Positions 46,245-55,255 of a DNA stretch of 64,000 nucleotides are shown one piece after another. The DNA comes from Gammaproteobacteria bacterium (lineage in GTDB: Bacteria; Pseudomonadota; Gammaproteobacteria; Steroidobacterales; PWYM01), in the NCBI GenBank assembly GCA_003567475.1, contig PWZL01000057.1, positions 20,473 through 84,472 on the forward strand, read 5' to 3'. Each line of letters opens with the position of its first letter. Within the stretch, counting starts at the first letter, position 1. Made by a program: the position numbers and the translations under genes. The notes below the pieces were generated by a model. That model ran no database searches. It was given only the letters and a program-made list of their open reading frames with translations, and had not been told where the DNA came from.

Positions 46245-48692
46245 TCAGAACTCCACCCATTCCTCATCACCGACGCTGAGCACGTCGGGCGTGGTTGGCG
46301 CCTTGGCCGCAGTCCTGCCTACGGGCACCGTTTCGGCGGAGACCTTGCGTGCCGCGCTCGCGGGCTGCTGCGACCGTCCCCCGGCGGGGGCGGGCGCGCC
46401 GGCGTCGGACCTGCCCGCGGCGACGCTGCGCTGCAGCCGCGTGACACTTGCCGTGCCGCGCAACTGGAAGACGCTGACCGACTGTGCCAGACGTCCCGCC
46501 TGCTGCTCCATGGCCCCCGCAGCGGCTGAGGCCTCCTCGACCAGTGCCGCGTTCTGCTGAGTCATTTCGTCCAGCTGCGTCACGGTGGTGTTGACCTGCT
46601 CGATGCCCTGGCTTTGCTCCTCGGAAGCGGCCGAAATCTCGCTCATGATGTCGGTGACGCGCTTGATCGAGTTAACGATCTCCTCCATGGTCTGACCGGC
46701 TTCGTCGACCAGGGTGTTGCCGGCCTCGACGCTCTTCACCGACTCACCGATCAGGTCCTTGATCTCCTTGGCCGCCTGCGCGGAGCGCTGCGCCAGCGTA
46801 CGCACCTCCCCCGCAACCACGGCAAAGCCCCGACCCTGTTCGCCGGCGCGCGCCGCCTCGACCGCCGCATTCAGCGCGAGAATATTGGTCTGGAACGCGA
46901 TGCCGTCGATGACGCTGATGATGTTCTCGATCTTCTGGGCACTCTCGGTGATCTCACTCATGGAACGCACCACCTCGCGCACCTTGGTGCCACCGCTGTT
47001 GGCGACCTCGCGGGCGCCCTGCGCCAACTGGTTGGCCTGGCGGGCGTTGTCTGCGTTCTGGCGGACGGTCGACGTCATCTCCTCCATGCTGGAGGCGGTT
47101 TCCTCCAGGCTGGCCGCCTGTTCTTCGGTGCGCTGCGAGAGATTGGTGTTGCCCGCGGCGATCTCACGTGAGGCGCTGCCGATGGCATCCACGGCCTGAT
47201 GGACCTCACCGATCAGCGCCTCAAGTTGCTCGATGGCCTCGTTGGTGTTCTGCTGGAGTTCCCGGAAGGCGCCTTCAAATTCACCGCTCACGCGCTCGGT
47301 CAGGTCGCCGGCCGTCAATGCCTTGAGGACCCTGATGACCTCGCTCAGGCTCGATTCCGTGGTTTCGACCAGGCGATTCATCCCCTCGCCGAGGGTGCGG
47401 AAGAATCCGCTGCTGGCGGCAACATCCATCCGCCGCGAGAAGTCTCCGGCACCGGCGGCTCCCACCAGCGCTTCGACTTCGCGCTCGACCAGCACCTGTG
47501 CGGTCTCGTCCACCCACTGGACGACCGTGCCCAGACGGGTGCCGGCCTCGTCCCGAATCGGCGTGGCCGTGAGTGCGAGATGGACGTTGCCGATACGCAG
47601 GCGCGCCTCGTGCGCGCCCTCGAGCTTGTCCAGCAAGGCGCGCTGGTGCGAGGGATCACGGTGGAAGATGTCCATATTTGAGCCGATCATCGTATCGGCA
47701 GAAAACTCGGGGAGAATACTCTGGAAATCCGCTTCCCGATGGTTGAACAGAGCTACCGCTGCTGGGTTCATGTGGACGATGGCGTAATCGGCGTCAGCGA
47801 CCATGATCGAGTCGCTGACAGCGTCCAGCGCGTCGCTGGTGCGTTTGGCCTTTGCGGCCTCCTCGCGCTCGGCGGCCAGGCGGGTCCTCAGCGTCTCCTG
47901 CATGGTCCGCAGCCCCTGAAGAATCCGCCCCATCTCGTCGTCGGACTCGATGAGGATTTCGGAATCGAGGCGGTCGTGACGGATGGCCTCGAAGACCGCC
48001 AGTGCCCGGTTGGCGGGCCGGACCACGGCCCGTGCGAGCAGCCAGCCGAGCAGGGCACTGAGCAACAGGCTGACGATGACGATAGCGGCGACAACCCCGA
48101 AATCACGCTGGACCCGGGACTGACCGGCAGCGAAAGTGTCGTCGGCGATGCTGTTCTTGTGACTGGTCAGTGCCCCGATGCTGTCGATCACTTCTTCAAA
48201 CAACGGCAGGGCGACACGGGTCAGCGTCACGTTGCCTTCGACGAACTGTCCCGAGCTAAAATAGCGCAGGGTCGGTTCAAGGCCCTGGCTGACAAATTCC
48301 GTTCGAGCGTCTGCGAAGGCGTCGGCGAGAGCGCGTTCGTCGTCGGTCTGTACAGTCTCCAGATACCGCTCCCAGAGCACCGTCACGAACTCACTGTTGC
48401 CGGCGATCTCGTCGGCGAAGTCTTCGAGGGCGAAGCTCGAGGGTTCGCGGCCATCGTTCAGGCGGGGGTCGAGCTGCGACATACGCAGCAGGGTTTCGAC
48501 ATTGGTCCGTGCCAGATCCTGGATGGTGGCGAGCTGCTGAGCCGGGCGCATCTGCTGCTCGATCAGCTGCTCGACGTTCTGGTCTAGCGCGCGCATGCCC
48601 GTCAGGCCCGTACCCGCGACAAGGGCGATGAACACGGCAGACATCGCACCGGTCAGGGTGAGTTTCGCCTTGATGGAAAGCTTGCGGAACAT
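46245..48692 (-). CDS. Methyl-accepting chemotaxis protein with PAS-like segment and CheR-docking C-terminus
   Basis: 815 residues. The first membrane helix lies at about 10–30 and the second at about 192–215. Between them is a four-helix-bundle-like periplasmic domain of ~160 residues. A HAMP-like region (about 217–275) is followed by a PAS-like segment (about 285–395, VSDSIMVADADYAIVHMNPAAV). A second HAMP-like part comes next, and then the signalling domain with its tip at about 600–635. The C-terminus reads EEWVEF, fitting the x-W-x-x-F pentapeptide that tethers CheR and CheB, both encoded next to it. It is therefore probably the main methylated receptor of this operon. Confidence 0.93.
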   Translation of the reverse strand: MFRKLSIKAKLTLTGAMSAVFIALVAGTGLTGMRALDQNVEQLIEQQMRPAQQLATIQDLARTNVETLLRMSQLDPRLNDGREPSSFALEDFADEIAGNSEFVTVLWERYLETVQTDDERALADAFADARTEFVSQGLEPTLRYFSSGQFVEGNVTLTRVALPLFEEVIDSIGALTSHKNSIADDTFAAGQSRVQRDFGVVAAIVIVSLLLSALLGWLLARAVVRPANRALAVFEAIRHDRLDSEILIESDDEMGRILQGLRTMQETLRTRLAAEREEAAKAKRTSDALDAVSDSIMVADADYAIVHMNPAAVALFNHREADFQSILPEFSADTMIGSNMDIFHRDPSHQRALLDKLEGAHEARLRIGNVHLALTATPIRDEAGTRLGTVVQWVDETAQVLVEREVEALVGAAGAGDFSRRMDVAASSGFFRTLGEGMNRLVETTESSLSEVIRVLKALTAGDLTERVSGEFEGAFRELQQNTNEAIEQLEALIGEVHQAVDAIGSASREIAAGNTNLSQRTEEQAASLEETASSMEEMTSTVRQNADNARQANQLAQGAREVANSGGTKVREVVRSMSEITESAQKIENIISVIDGIAFQTNILALNAAVEAARAGEQGRGFAVVAGEVRTLAQRSAQAAKEIKDLIGESVKSVEAGNTLVDEAGQTMEEIVNSIKRVTDIMSEISAASEEQSQGIEQVNTTVTQLDEMTQQNAALVEEASAAAGAMEQQAGRLAQSVSVFQLRGTASVTRLQRSVAAGRSDAGAPAPAGGRSQQPASAARKVSAETVPVGRTAAKAPTTPDVLSVGDEEWVEF

Positions 48693-48731
48693 CGGTGTAC
48701 TCCAGTCCTGCGTAATGGGGATCAGCGGCGC

Positions 48732-49229
48732 TCAGGCGGCAAATTCGGCATCGACCAGTCCGAGCTCGGGTGCCCGCACCAGGGCCTCGATGTCGACGAT
48801 AATCAGCATGCGCTCGCCCACGGAGGCGAGGCCTTCGAGATAGTCGGTATCCAGCTGGGCACCGAACTCCGGGGCATCGCGCACCTCGTCGGCGGCCAGC
48901 GCGATCACGTCCGAGACGGCATCGACCACGATGCCGATGACGCGATTGTCGACGTTCAGAATCACCACCACCGTGAAATCGTCATACACGACTTCGGGGA
49001 AGCGGAACTTGATGCGCAGGTCGAGGATGGGGACGATCGTGCCGCGCATGTTGATGACGCCTTTGACGAACTCCGGGGCGTTCGCGATCCGGGTCACCGA
49101 TTCGTAACGGCGGATTTCCTGGACCTGGAGGATGTCGATTCCGTATTCTTCTTCGCCGAGCCGGAAGGTCAGCAGCTCGCGCTTGGCGGCGCCGTGGTCT
49201 TCTGTCCGAAGGGTCCCTGGGTGGCTCAT
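48732..49229 (-). CDS. cheW: Chemotaxis coupling protein CheW
   Basis: 165 residues forming a single CheW domain. It begins [24 protein letters not shown], and [21 protein letters not shown] is the most conserved family stretch. It links receptors to CheA at the arrays. It stands 33 bases after cheA and 39 bases before the MCP gene, all on the minus strand. Confidence 0.96.
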   Translation of the reverse strand: MSHPGTLRTEDHGAAKRELLTFRLGEEEYGIDILQVQEIRRYESVTRIANAPEFVKGVINMRGTIVPILDLRIKFRFPEVVYDDFTVVVILNVDNRVIGIVVDAVSDVIALAADEVRDAPEFGAQLDTDYLEGLASVGERMLIIVDIEALVRAPELGLVDAEFAA

Positions 49230-49262
49230 CGATTCACTCCTCGCTAGGTTCTGGCGTCAGGT

Positions 49263-51320
49263 TCAGTGCACTGTGCCGTGCAGGCGCGTCAGCGAGTCGA
49301 CATCCAGGATCATGGCCACACGGCCGTCTCCCATGATCGTCGCCCCTGAGACCCCGGGCACTTTGCGGTAGTTGGTTTCCAGGCTCTTGATCACCACCTG
49401 GTGTTGCGCGATCAGCTCGTCGACGAACAATGCCGCGCGATCCTCGGCCGACTCCACGACCACAACGATGCCGTCCTCGGGTCGCTCATGGGTGGCCGGG
49501 ACATTGAAGAGGTTGTGCAGCGGCACCAGCGGAATGTAATCCCCCCTCAGCCGCACCACCCGGCCGCGGCCGGAGATAGTGTGCAGCTGCTCGGGGGTCG
49601 GTTGCAGCGACTCCAGGATGGCCGTCAGCGGCAGGATGTAGACCTCTTCGCCAACCCGCACCGACATCCCGTCGAGAATCGCCAGCGTGAGCGGCAGACG
49701 CACGGTGATACGCGTGCCCTGACCCTCGGTTGACTCGATGTCCAGACGGCCATTCACGGCCTCGATGTTCCGCCGCACCACATCCATGCCGACGCCCCGC
49801 CCGGAGACGTCGGTGACGGTCTCGGCGGTGGAGAAGCCAGGCGCGAAAACGAGCTGCCAGATGTCGCGGTCGCTGGCGTTCTCCGGGACGGCCATGCCCT
49901 GGGCGCGGGCCTTGGCGAGGATACGCTCACGATTGAGTCCGCCACCGTCGTCGCTGATTTCTATGATGATGTTGCCGCCCTGGTGGCCCGCGCGAAGCAC
50001 CAGCGTGCCGGCCTCCGACTTGCCGGCGGCCCGTCGACGTTCCGGGGACTCGATGCCATGGTCGATGGCGTTGCGCACGATGTGCGTCAGCGGGTCCACC
50101 AGCTTCTCGATCAGACCCTTGTCGAGCTCGGTCTCCTCGCCGATGATCCTGAGGTTGACCTGCTTGCCAAGCGTGTTCGATAGATCACGAACCACCCGCG
50201 GGAAGCGGCTGAAGACGAAATTGATGGGCAGCATGCGCACACTTAGGACCGCTTCCTGGAGTTCACGCGTATTGCGTTCCAACAGCGTGAGGCCATGGCG
50301 GAGCTGCTCCACGGCGCGGGCATCGAGCTGATCGGCCGAGTGACCGATGGTGTTGATCATCGCCTGGGTAATGACCAGTTCACCGACCATGTTCACCAGG
50401 GTGTCGACCTTGTCGGTGGCCACGCGGATCGACGCGGCATCAGCGCGTCGTTCCACCGGTGCGCCGTTGGCCGCGACGGGGCGGCCGCCGGGCGCGGTTT
50501 GCGGCTGGGCGTCGAGCGGCGCCGCCGGGGCAGATGCCGCAGGCGCCTCGGACACCGTGGCCGGCGGCTGGCCGAGGTGGCGGACGATGAGACTGCACTG
50601 GTCCTCGACCCACTCGAAGGCTTCGCGAATCGCCGCCTCCTCGACCTCACCGTCGAGTCTCAGGCGCCAGTGCAGCAGGCAGTCCTCGGCGACCAGTGCG
50701 CCCAGTGCCGGCAGCGCGTCAGTCTCGCAGTGGACGGTGAGTTCGCCGAGTTCGGCCAGCCACGCGAAGATTCCCAATGGATCGTTACCCGAGCGCAACA
50801 GCACGCTCTGCGGCACGAACAGGATCTCCCAGGGGCCGGCGGGTGTCGGCCTGCTCTCGCCGTGCGTCACCCCGGACTGGGCTGCGGTGCTGTCGGCGGC
50901 CACGGGGGTCGCCGCGTCGGTGCCTGGACATCCGTGGGCCGAGGTGAGCATCGCCTCGATGCGCCCGGAGGTTTCGGCAACGCGGTCGGGGTCATGCGCG
51001 CTGCCGTCGCGGGCCGCCAGCAGCATCTCGCGCATGCGATCCACGGCCTCGAGCATCAGGCCGCGGATCTCGGGGGTCATCTCGCGTTTGCCGTTGCGGA
51101 CTTCGTCCAGCAGGGTTTCGGCACCGTGGGTAAAATCGCTGACGGCCGAGAAGCCGAAAGTGCCGGCGCTACCCTTGATCGAGTGTGCCGCCCGAAAAAT
51201 GGCGTTGACCTGCTCGGCGTCGAGCGCCTGCTCGCGCAGTAGTTCCACTTCCATCAGGTCCAGACCTTCGAAACTCTCATCGAGGAAGGCCTGGACGAAC
51301 TGCGAGATGTCGATGGTCAT
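49263..51320 (-). CDS. cheA: Chemotaxis histidine kinase CheA
   Basis: 685 residues from the ATG at 51318–51320 (MTIDISQF); an upstream open frame through the cheY gap is unlikely. The Hpt (P1) domain has the phospho-acceptor in AAHSIKGSAGTFGF near residue 47. A P2-like CheY-binding region occupies about 160–260. The dimerisation domain (about 295–365) contains DKVDTLVNMVGELVI. The ATPase core has HIVRNAIDHGIE (N box) and GRGVGMDVV (G2). A CheW-like C-terminal domain ends the protein. It follows cheY by 20 bases. Confidence 0.97.
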   Translation of the reverse strand: MTIDISQFVQAFLDESFEGLDLMEVELLREQALDAEQVNAIFRAAHSIKGSAGTFGFSAVSDFTHGAETLLDEVRNGKREMTPEIRGLMLEAVDRMREMLLAARDGSAHDPDRVAETSGRIEAMLTSAHGCPGTDAATPVAADSTAAQSGVTHGESRPTPAGPWEILFVPQSVLLRSGNDPLGIFAWLAELGELTVHCETDALPALGALVAEDCLLHWRLRLDGEVEEAAIREAFEWVEDQCSLIVRHLGQPPATVSEAPAASAPAAPLDAQPQTAPGGRPVAANGAPVERRADAASIRVATDKVDTLVNMVGELVITQAMINTIGHSADQLDARAVEQLRHGLTLLERNTRELQEAVLSVRMLPINFVFSRFPRVVRDLSNTLGKQVNLRIIGEETELDKGLIEKLVDPLTHIVRNAIDHGIESPERRRAAGKSEAGTLVLRAGHQGGNIIIEISDDGGGLNRERILAKARAQGMAVPENASDRDIWQLVFAPGFSTAETVTDVSGRGVGMDVVRRNIEAVNGRLDIESTEGQGTRITVRLPLTLAILDGMSVRVGEEVYILPLTAILESLQPTPEQLHTISGRGRVVRLRGDYIPLVPLHNLFNVPATHERPEDGIVVVVESAEDRAALFVDELIAQHQVVIKSLETNYRKVPGVSGATIMGDGRVAMILDVDSLTRLHGTVH

Positions 51321-51340
51321 GCTCGGGGACTCCGCGGTGC

Positions 51341-51703
51341 TCAGCCAAGCACACGCTTGATGGTCGACATCAGTTTCTCGGGGTCGAAGGGTTTGACCAG
51401 CCAACCGGTGGCGCCGGCGGCCTTGCCTTCCTGCTTCTTTTCATCGGAAGACTCGGTGGTCAGCAGCAGGATGGGCGTGAACTTGTAGTCGGGCAGGCCG
51501 CGCAGCTCGCGAACGAGCGTGATGCCATCCATGTGCGGCATGTTGATGTCCGAGATGACCAGGTCGGCGGGCTTGCTCTTCGCCGCTTCCAGTCCGGCGA
51601 CGCCGTCGGCGGCCTCGATGACGTCATGTCCGGCTTCCTTCAGCGTGAACACCACCATCTGGCGCAAGGATGCGGAGTCGTCGACTGCGAGGATTGTTGC
51701 CAT
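51341..51703 (-). CDS. cheY: Chemotaxis response regulator CheY
   Basis: 120-residue single receiver domain. It has the acidic pair in ILAVDDSASLRQM, a phospho-acceptor Asp in LVISDINMPHMDG, the Thr in LLTTESSDEKK and the Lys in WLVKPFDPEKL. The sequence is of the CheY type that lies next to cheA in non-enteric operons. No cheZ follows it. It is preceded by a STAS gene and followed by cheA. Confidence 0.95.
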   Translation of the reverse strand: MATILAVDDSASLRQMVVFTLKEAGHDVIEAADGVAGLEAAKSKPADLVISDINMPHMDGITLVRELRGLPDYKFTPILLLTTESSDEKKQEGKAAGATGWLVKPFDPEKLMSTIKRVLG

Positions 51704-51751
51704 GGTTTAGACCCTGTGCTCTGTGAGATGTCGAGAGAGATGGATGGCCAT

Positions 51752-52042
51752 TCAGTGACTGGCTGTCGATACGGTTGGCGTGTCGTTGGCAAGCAGTGTT
51801 TCGGCAAGTCCGAGCGAGACCAGTGCCTCGCGCAGGGGCGGGGTCGCGTCGGCAAGGCCGGCCGCCGCAGGCGGTTCGCCTAGCAGCGCACTGGCCAGCA
51901 GCTGCACGCCAGCGGTATCCACGCGTTCCACGGCCGAGGCGACGAGCAGGACAGGCCCATCGGCAGTCGCGGCTTTCAGGGCCTCATGCACGCCGGCGAC
52001 GTGGCGGATGTCGAGCTGGGCAGGAAGCGTGAAGCGCTGCAT
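51752..52042 (-). CDS. STAS domain protein (anti-anti-sigma-like) heading the chemotaxis operon
   Basis: 96-residue STAS domain. LDIRHVAGVHEALKAA forms the first helix, and VERVDTAGVQLLASALL holds the usual phosphorylation-loop position (D-T-A-G in place of D-S-S-G). STAS proteins of this short type often head cheY–cheA operons; the function there is unclear. The start is 31 bases behind the sigma-28-like promoter, so this is the first gene of a ~10.8-kb operon running to the PilZ gene. Confidence 0.88.
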   Translation of the reverse strand: MQRFTLPAQLDIRHVAGVHEALKAATADGPVLLVASAVERVDTAGVQLLASALLGEPPAAAGLADATPPLREALVSLGLAETLLANDTPTVSTASH

Positions 52043-52072
52043 GTCGGTCGTCCCTGAATAGTTCCCGTGGGC

Positions 52073-52099
52073 GTATCGGCCGGACGGCCATCGGCTTTA
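52073..52099 (-). promoter_or_regulatory. Sigma-28 (FliA) promoter of the chemotaxis operon
   Basis: On the minus strand TAAAGCCG (52092–52099), 11 bases, GCCGATAC (52073–52080). It points into the STAS–cheY–cheA operon with a 5' leader of about 24 bases. Chemotaxis genes are typical late-class FliA targets. Confidence 0.75.
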
Positions 52100-52190
52100 G
52101 GCGTCAGACGAGGTGTTCCCGGCAGGCGAGGAAGGCGGCACGAAAATCTGTCGACCCGGTCACACAGGGGGTGCGCCGACAACGGCGATC

Positions 52191-52634
52191 TCAGCCGATG
52201 GCGAGCGGTCGACCCTGGCCGGGAGGGAGCTTGCGCGGCTGGCCGGCGGGGCCGTAGCCCTCTGGTGCGGACGCATGGCCCAGCAGGCTGAGCAGTTCGG
52301 CGTTCTGGCGAAGTTGCGTGGAGAGCGTGGCGCCGATCGCCTGGTTGAGTTCATGGCAGCGTCCAAGGCGCGCCAGCATCTGCTGCCACGCCGGCGAGTG
52401 CGCATCGCCCTGGCGACCCGGGACCTGCAGGCGGGTCACTTCGGCTTCAAGCTCGCGAAGCAGCCGGCGCTTGTCCTGGGTATGGCGGTTGAGCGCGTCG
52501 AGATCACCGGTGGTCAGCGCCTGTATCTCGCCATCGAGCAGGTGCTCCAGGCGCTCGAGCGCCGGCAACAGCCGCCGCCCCGCGGTGTCAAAGTCCACGT
52601 GCGCCTGTGCGCTGGTCATCGCCGGGTGAGTCAT
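52191..52634 (-). CDS. flgN: Flagellar export chaperone FlgN
   Basis: 147 residues from the ATG at 52632–52634; the longer frame overlaps flgM and is not used. The protein is nearly all helical, as in FlgN: ALERLEHLLDGEIQALTTGDLDALNRHTQDKRRLLRELE, then a second helical part and a Pro/Gly-rich tail. FlgN escorts the hook-associated proteins FlgK and FlgL to the export gate. It follows flgM by 25 bases; flgK itself is at the right end of this window. Confidence 0.88.
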   Translation of the reverse strand: MTHPAMTSAQAHVDFDTAGRRLLPALERLEHLLDGEIQALTTGDLDALNRHTQDKRRLLRELEAEVTRLQVPGRQGDAHSPAWQQMLARLGRCHELNQAIGATLSTQLRQNAELLSLLGHASAPEGYGPAGQPRKLPPGQGRPLAIG

Positions 52635-52659
52635 GGGCTGTGCCTCAGGTCGCAACGGC

Positions 52660-52959
52660 TCAGAGCTGGCGTTCCAGCGCCAACAGCCGCTCGGCGATCC
52701 GGCCAGCATCGACGCGGTAGCTGCCGTCGGCGATTGCCTCGCGCAGCGCAGCCACGCGGGCCCCATCGACAGGCGTGCTGGTTTCGCGACCCGCCTCGAG
52801 CAGACTGCGCGCCGCCGCTGTGAGGGTCAGCTGGTCGCTGGTCGAGGCCGGACCACGCCCAACCGTCTGACCGGACGCCGCCGCGGTGTCGGCGCTCTCG
52901 CCAGCCGGACCACGGGTCCCCGTGGTCAAAGCCTTGATCAGTGGATTCTTGATTTCCAT
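52660..52959 (-). CDS. flgM: Anti-sigma-28 factor FlgM
   Basis: 99 residues from the ATG at 52957–52959 (MEIKNPLIKAL). The upstream frame would read through the sigma-28 promoter. The N-terminal half is Ala/Ser/Thr-rich and disordered. The C-terminal half has LTLTAAARSLLEAG and VAALREAIADGSYRVDAGRIAERLL, the FliA-binding region of the family. FlgM holds sigma-28 inactive until hook completion allows its export. It controls the many sigma-28-type promoters proposed in this window. Confidence 0.93.
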   Translation of the reverse strand: MEIKNPLIKALTTGTRGPAGESADTAAASGQTVGRGPASTSDQLTLTAAARSLLEAGRETSTPVDGARVAALREAIADGSYRVDAGRIAERLLALERQL

Positions 52960-53030
52960 TGTATTGTCATCCGTGTGTCGGTGGTTTTGCGCCATGCTCG
53001 AGCGTCGCGCATCCAACCCCTGCGACCCGG

Positions 53031-53057
53031 CTGTCGGCCGAAGGCGGGGAAACTTTA
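53031..53057 (-). promoter_or_regulatory. Sigma-28 (FliA) promoter of flgM–flgN
   Basis: On the minus strand TAAAGTTT (53050–53057), 11 bases, GCCGACAG (53031–53038). The −35 is a perfect consensus match. It lies between flgA and flgM, 72 bases from the flgM start, giving flgMN its own late promoter in addition to read-through from flgA. Confidence 0.75.
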
Positions 53058-53160
53058 GGGCCAATCGTCAAAAATCTGTCGATCCGGCCACTGCGGTGCG
53101 GAATGTCTGCGGCGCGTGGCGTCGAGCCCACGGGTCTGGTGACGGTTTTCCGACACCCGG

Positions 53161-53919
53161 TCATCGGCCTGCCAGCACTTGGCCGCGCTCATCGACCAGC
53201 CCTTCGACGATCTGGCGACTGCGCAGATTGCGCACCCGCACGCGCTCTCCGGCAGCGGCATCGGCGAGCGCCTCGCCTTCGCTGCGCACGGCGATGCCGC
53301 CGACACCGGCGATCACCGCCACCCGCTGACCACGACGCACCAGTCGGGGCGCTTCCAGCGCCTCCCGCGTGATCACCTGTCCCGGACGCAGTGGCCGGCG
53401 CAGCATCATGCCAACGGCCTCGTCCGGCGAGGTCATCCAGCCGCCGTTAAGTTGGGCGACGTCGTGTTCTTCCAGGCGAAGATGGTCGGCACGCAGGGTC
53501 TCGCCACGCCCGGCGGCGTTGCCGAGCACGAGCACGGCAGCGCGCATCTCCACGCGCACCGGGACATACAAGGTCCACTCGGCACCGCTCATGCAGCGCA
53601 CGCCAACGCTGATGTTGGCGCCTCCCCGCCTTCCCGGCGGGTCGAAGGTTTCCGGCGTGACAGCGCACGCTGGCAGGCGCAGCCGCGGATCGAGGCGGGC
53701 AGCCTCGGCACGCAGGCGGGCGCCGTCGGGAGCGCTGCGTTCGGCCTGGCTCAGGGCGTGGGCACTTGCCAGCTCGCGCAGCTGCTGGTGATCGGTCAGC
53801 GGCGTGGCCACGGCAGAGCCGACGGTGAGCAGCAGCGCGAAGACACCCCACAGCGCCCCCGCGCGGTGAACAGGCTGGGGCAGGCGGTGGACGGGGCGGT
53901 CGGCGTGAGTCACTGGCAT
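53161..53919 (-). CDS. flgA: Flagellar P-ring assembly chaperone FlgA
   Basis: 252 residues from the ATG at 53919. A GTG at 53913 has a better-spaced GGAG and is an alternative start. A signal anchor (about 22–38) is followed by the FlgA N-domain, with RLPACAV and ISVGVRCMSGAEWTLYVPVRV. The SAF domain comes last, with LVRRGQRVAVIAGVGGIAVRSEGEAL and a final VRVRNLRSRQIVEGLVDERGQV. It helps the P-ring protein FlgI assemble in the periplasm. It is divergent from cheV and has a sigma-54 promoter. Confidence 0.93.
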   Translation of the reverse strand: MPVTHADRPVHRLPQPVHRAGALWGVFALLLTVGSAVATPLTDHQQLRELASAHALSQAERSAPDGARLRAEAARLDPRLRLPACAVTPETFDPPGRRGGANISVGVRCMSGAEWTLYVPVRVEMRAAVLVLGNAAGRGETLRADHLRLEEHDVAQLNGGWMTSPDEAVGMMLRRPLRPGQVITREALEAPRLVRRGQRVAVIAGVGGIAVRSEGEALADAAAGERVRVRNLRSRQIVEGLVDERGQVLAGR

Positions 53920-53948
53920 CTCCGATAGCGACGGGGCCCAGGGAATAA

Positions 53949-53964
53949 AGCAAGAGCCGTGCCA
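53949..53964 (-). promoter_or_regulatory. Sigma-54 (RpoN) promoter of flgA
   Basis: On the minus strand TGGCACG, four bases, TTGCT: a full match to the −24/−12 consensus with 10 bases between GG and GC. Transcription would start near 53938, about 19 bases before flgA. RpoN/FleQ control of flgA is normal in polar-flagellated gammaproteobacteria. Confidence 0.82.
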
Positions 53965-53994
53965 GTGCGTGCCCGAGCGGGCGATCGGCGTCGG

Positions 53995-54021
53995 TCAAGT
54001 TCCGGTTGCAGCCGCCGATAC
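53995..54021 (+). promoter_or_regulatory. Sigma-28 (FliA) promoter of cheV
   Basis: TCAAGTTC (53995–54002), 11 bases, GCCGATAC (54014–54021). It points to cheV and lies 30 bases from the divergent sigma-54 promoter of flgA, so this 140-base gap carries early-middle and late class promoters back to back. Confidence 0.75.
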
Positions 54022-54058
54022 CCTCGCTGTGCGGTGAGTGTGTGCGAGGGAGAGGGTG

Positions 54059-54997
54059 GTGGCCCAGGTTCTCGAAAGTGTTGATCGCCTGACGCGTCTG
54101 GTCGGCCAGAACCGCCTGGAGCTGTTGATGTTCCGGCTGAACGGCGATCAGCTCTACGGCATCAACGTGTTCAAGGTACGGGAGGTGGTTCACGCCCCGC
54201 TGCTGCGTCGCTTCCCGCATGCCCACCCGCTGGTGGCCGGCATGGCGCGTATCCGCGGCGTCACCGTGCCGGTGCTCGACCTCGCGCACTCCATCGGCCA
54301 GCCTTCGCTGCCGCAGGACGCGGCGCGCTACGTGGTCTTGACCGAATTCAGCCGCTCGGTGCAGGGGCTGTTGGTCAGCGGCATCGAGCGCATCATCAAC
54401 GCCGGCTGGGACAGCGTGCGCCCGCCACCGGTGGATGACCCCGAGCGCTGTCATGTCACCGCCATCACCTATTTCGGCGATGAACTGGTACAGATCCTCG
54501 ATGTCGAGCGGGTGCTGGATCTCGTGGTCGGACCGACCGCGGGGGTGTCGGCGGCGCTGGCCGCGGATTCGCGCGCGCGGCTCGGCACCAAGCCCCGATG
54601 TGCGCTGGTGGCGGACGATTCCGCCGTGGCACGTGGGCAGATCCGCCGGGCGCTGGCTGACATCGGTGTCGAGGCCATTCTGTGTAATGACGGTCGCCAA
54701 GCCCTCGAGCGACTCCAGCTCTGGGCGGATGCCGGCAATCTCGAAGAGCGGATCAGCATGGTGATCTCGGATATCGAGATGCCGCAGATGGATGGCTACA
54801 CGCTGGTGCGCGAAATCCGCAAGGACCGTCGCCTCGCGCATCTGCACGTCATGATGCACTCCTCGCTCAGCGGACGCTTCAACAGCCGCGCCTGCGAGGA
54901 GGCCGGCGCGGACCGGCTGCTCGCCAAGTTCGATCCGGATGAATTCGCTCACGCGGTGACCGAGTACCTTGCAGGCGACGTGCCGGTTCACCACTGA
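54059..54997 (+). CDS. cheV: Chemotaxis coupling protein CheV
   Basis: 312 residues from a GTG at 54059, preceded by GAGGGAGAG; in-frame GTGs at 54056 and 54038 are alternatives. An N-terminal CheW domain (about 10–165) contains LNGDQLYGINVFKVREVV and GMARIRGVTVPVLDLA. The receiver (about 180–305) has the acidic pair in ALVADDSAVAR and its phospho-acceptor in VISDIEMPQMDGY. CheV couples receptors to CheA and acts as a phosphate-regulated adaptor. Its place between flgA and flgB is conserved in polar-flagellated gammaproteobacteria. Confidence 0.95.
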   Translation: MAQVLESVDRLTRLVGQNRLELLMFRLNGDQLYGINVFKVREVVHAPLLRRFPHAHPLVAGMARIRGVTVPVLDLAHSIGQPSLPQDAARYVVLTEFSRSVQGLLVSGIERIINAGWDSVRPPPVDDPERCHVTAITYFGDELVQILDVERVLDLVVGPTAGVSAALAADSRARLGTKPRCALVADDSAVARGQIRRALADIGVEAILCNDGRQALERLQLWADAGNLEERISMVISDIEMPQMDGYTLVREIRKDRRLAHLHVMMHSSLSGRFNSRACEEAGADRLLAKFDPDEFAHAVTEYLAGDVPVHH

Positions 54998-55206
54998 GCC
55001 GCTGGTTCGCGTCAGCGTCTTGACGCCCTCCCGCGCGGGGGCTGACCGCCTGGCCTGATCACGCGCTGCTCGGACGCAGCCGACCGATGAGCCGTGGTCT
55101 GAAGCGGCAGTGGCTTGCCGCTTTCCGGCGCGCGGTTGCCGCTCGCCCGCGAACTTCTGCGGTTTTCCCCTCAATACGGTCCCCGGCCCATGGGTGCCGG
55201 GCCGAA

Positions 55207-55222
55207 TGGCATGCCCCTTGCA
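55207..55222 (+). promoter_or_regulatory. Sigma-54 (RpoN) promoter of the flgB operon
   Basis: TGGCATG, four bases, TTGCA, with GG and GC exactly 10 bases apart. It lies 34 bases before the flgB ATG in a 258-base non-coding gap. The remaining gap shows a small hairpin (55012–55029) after cheV without a T-run and nothing else that I recognise. Confidence 0.78.
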
Positions 55223-55255
55223 AGAGCGGTTGCGACAGACCATTGGAGGCTGCCA

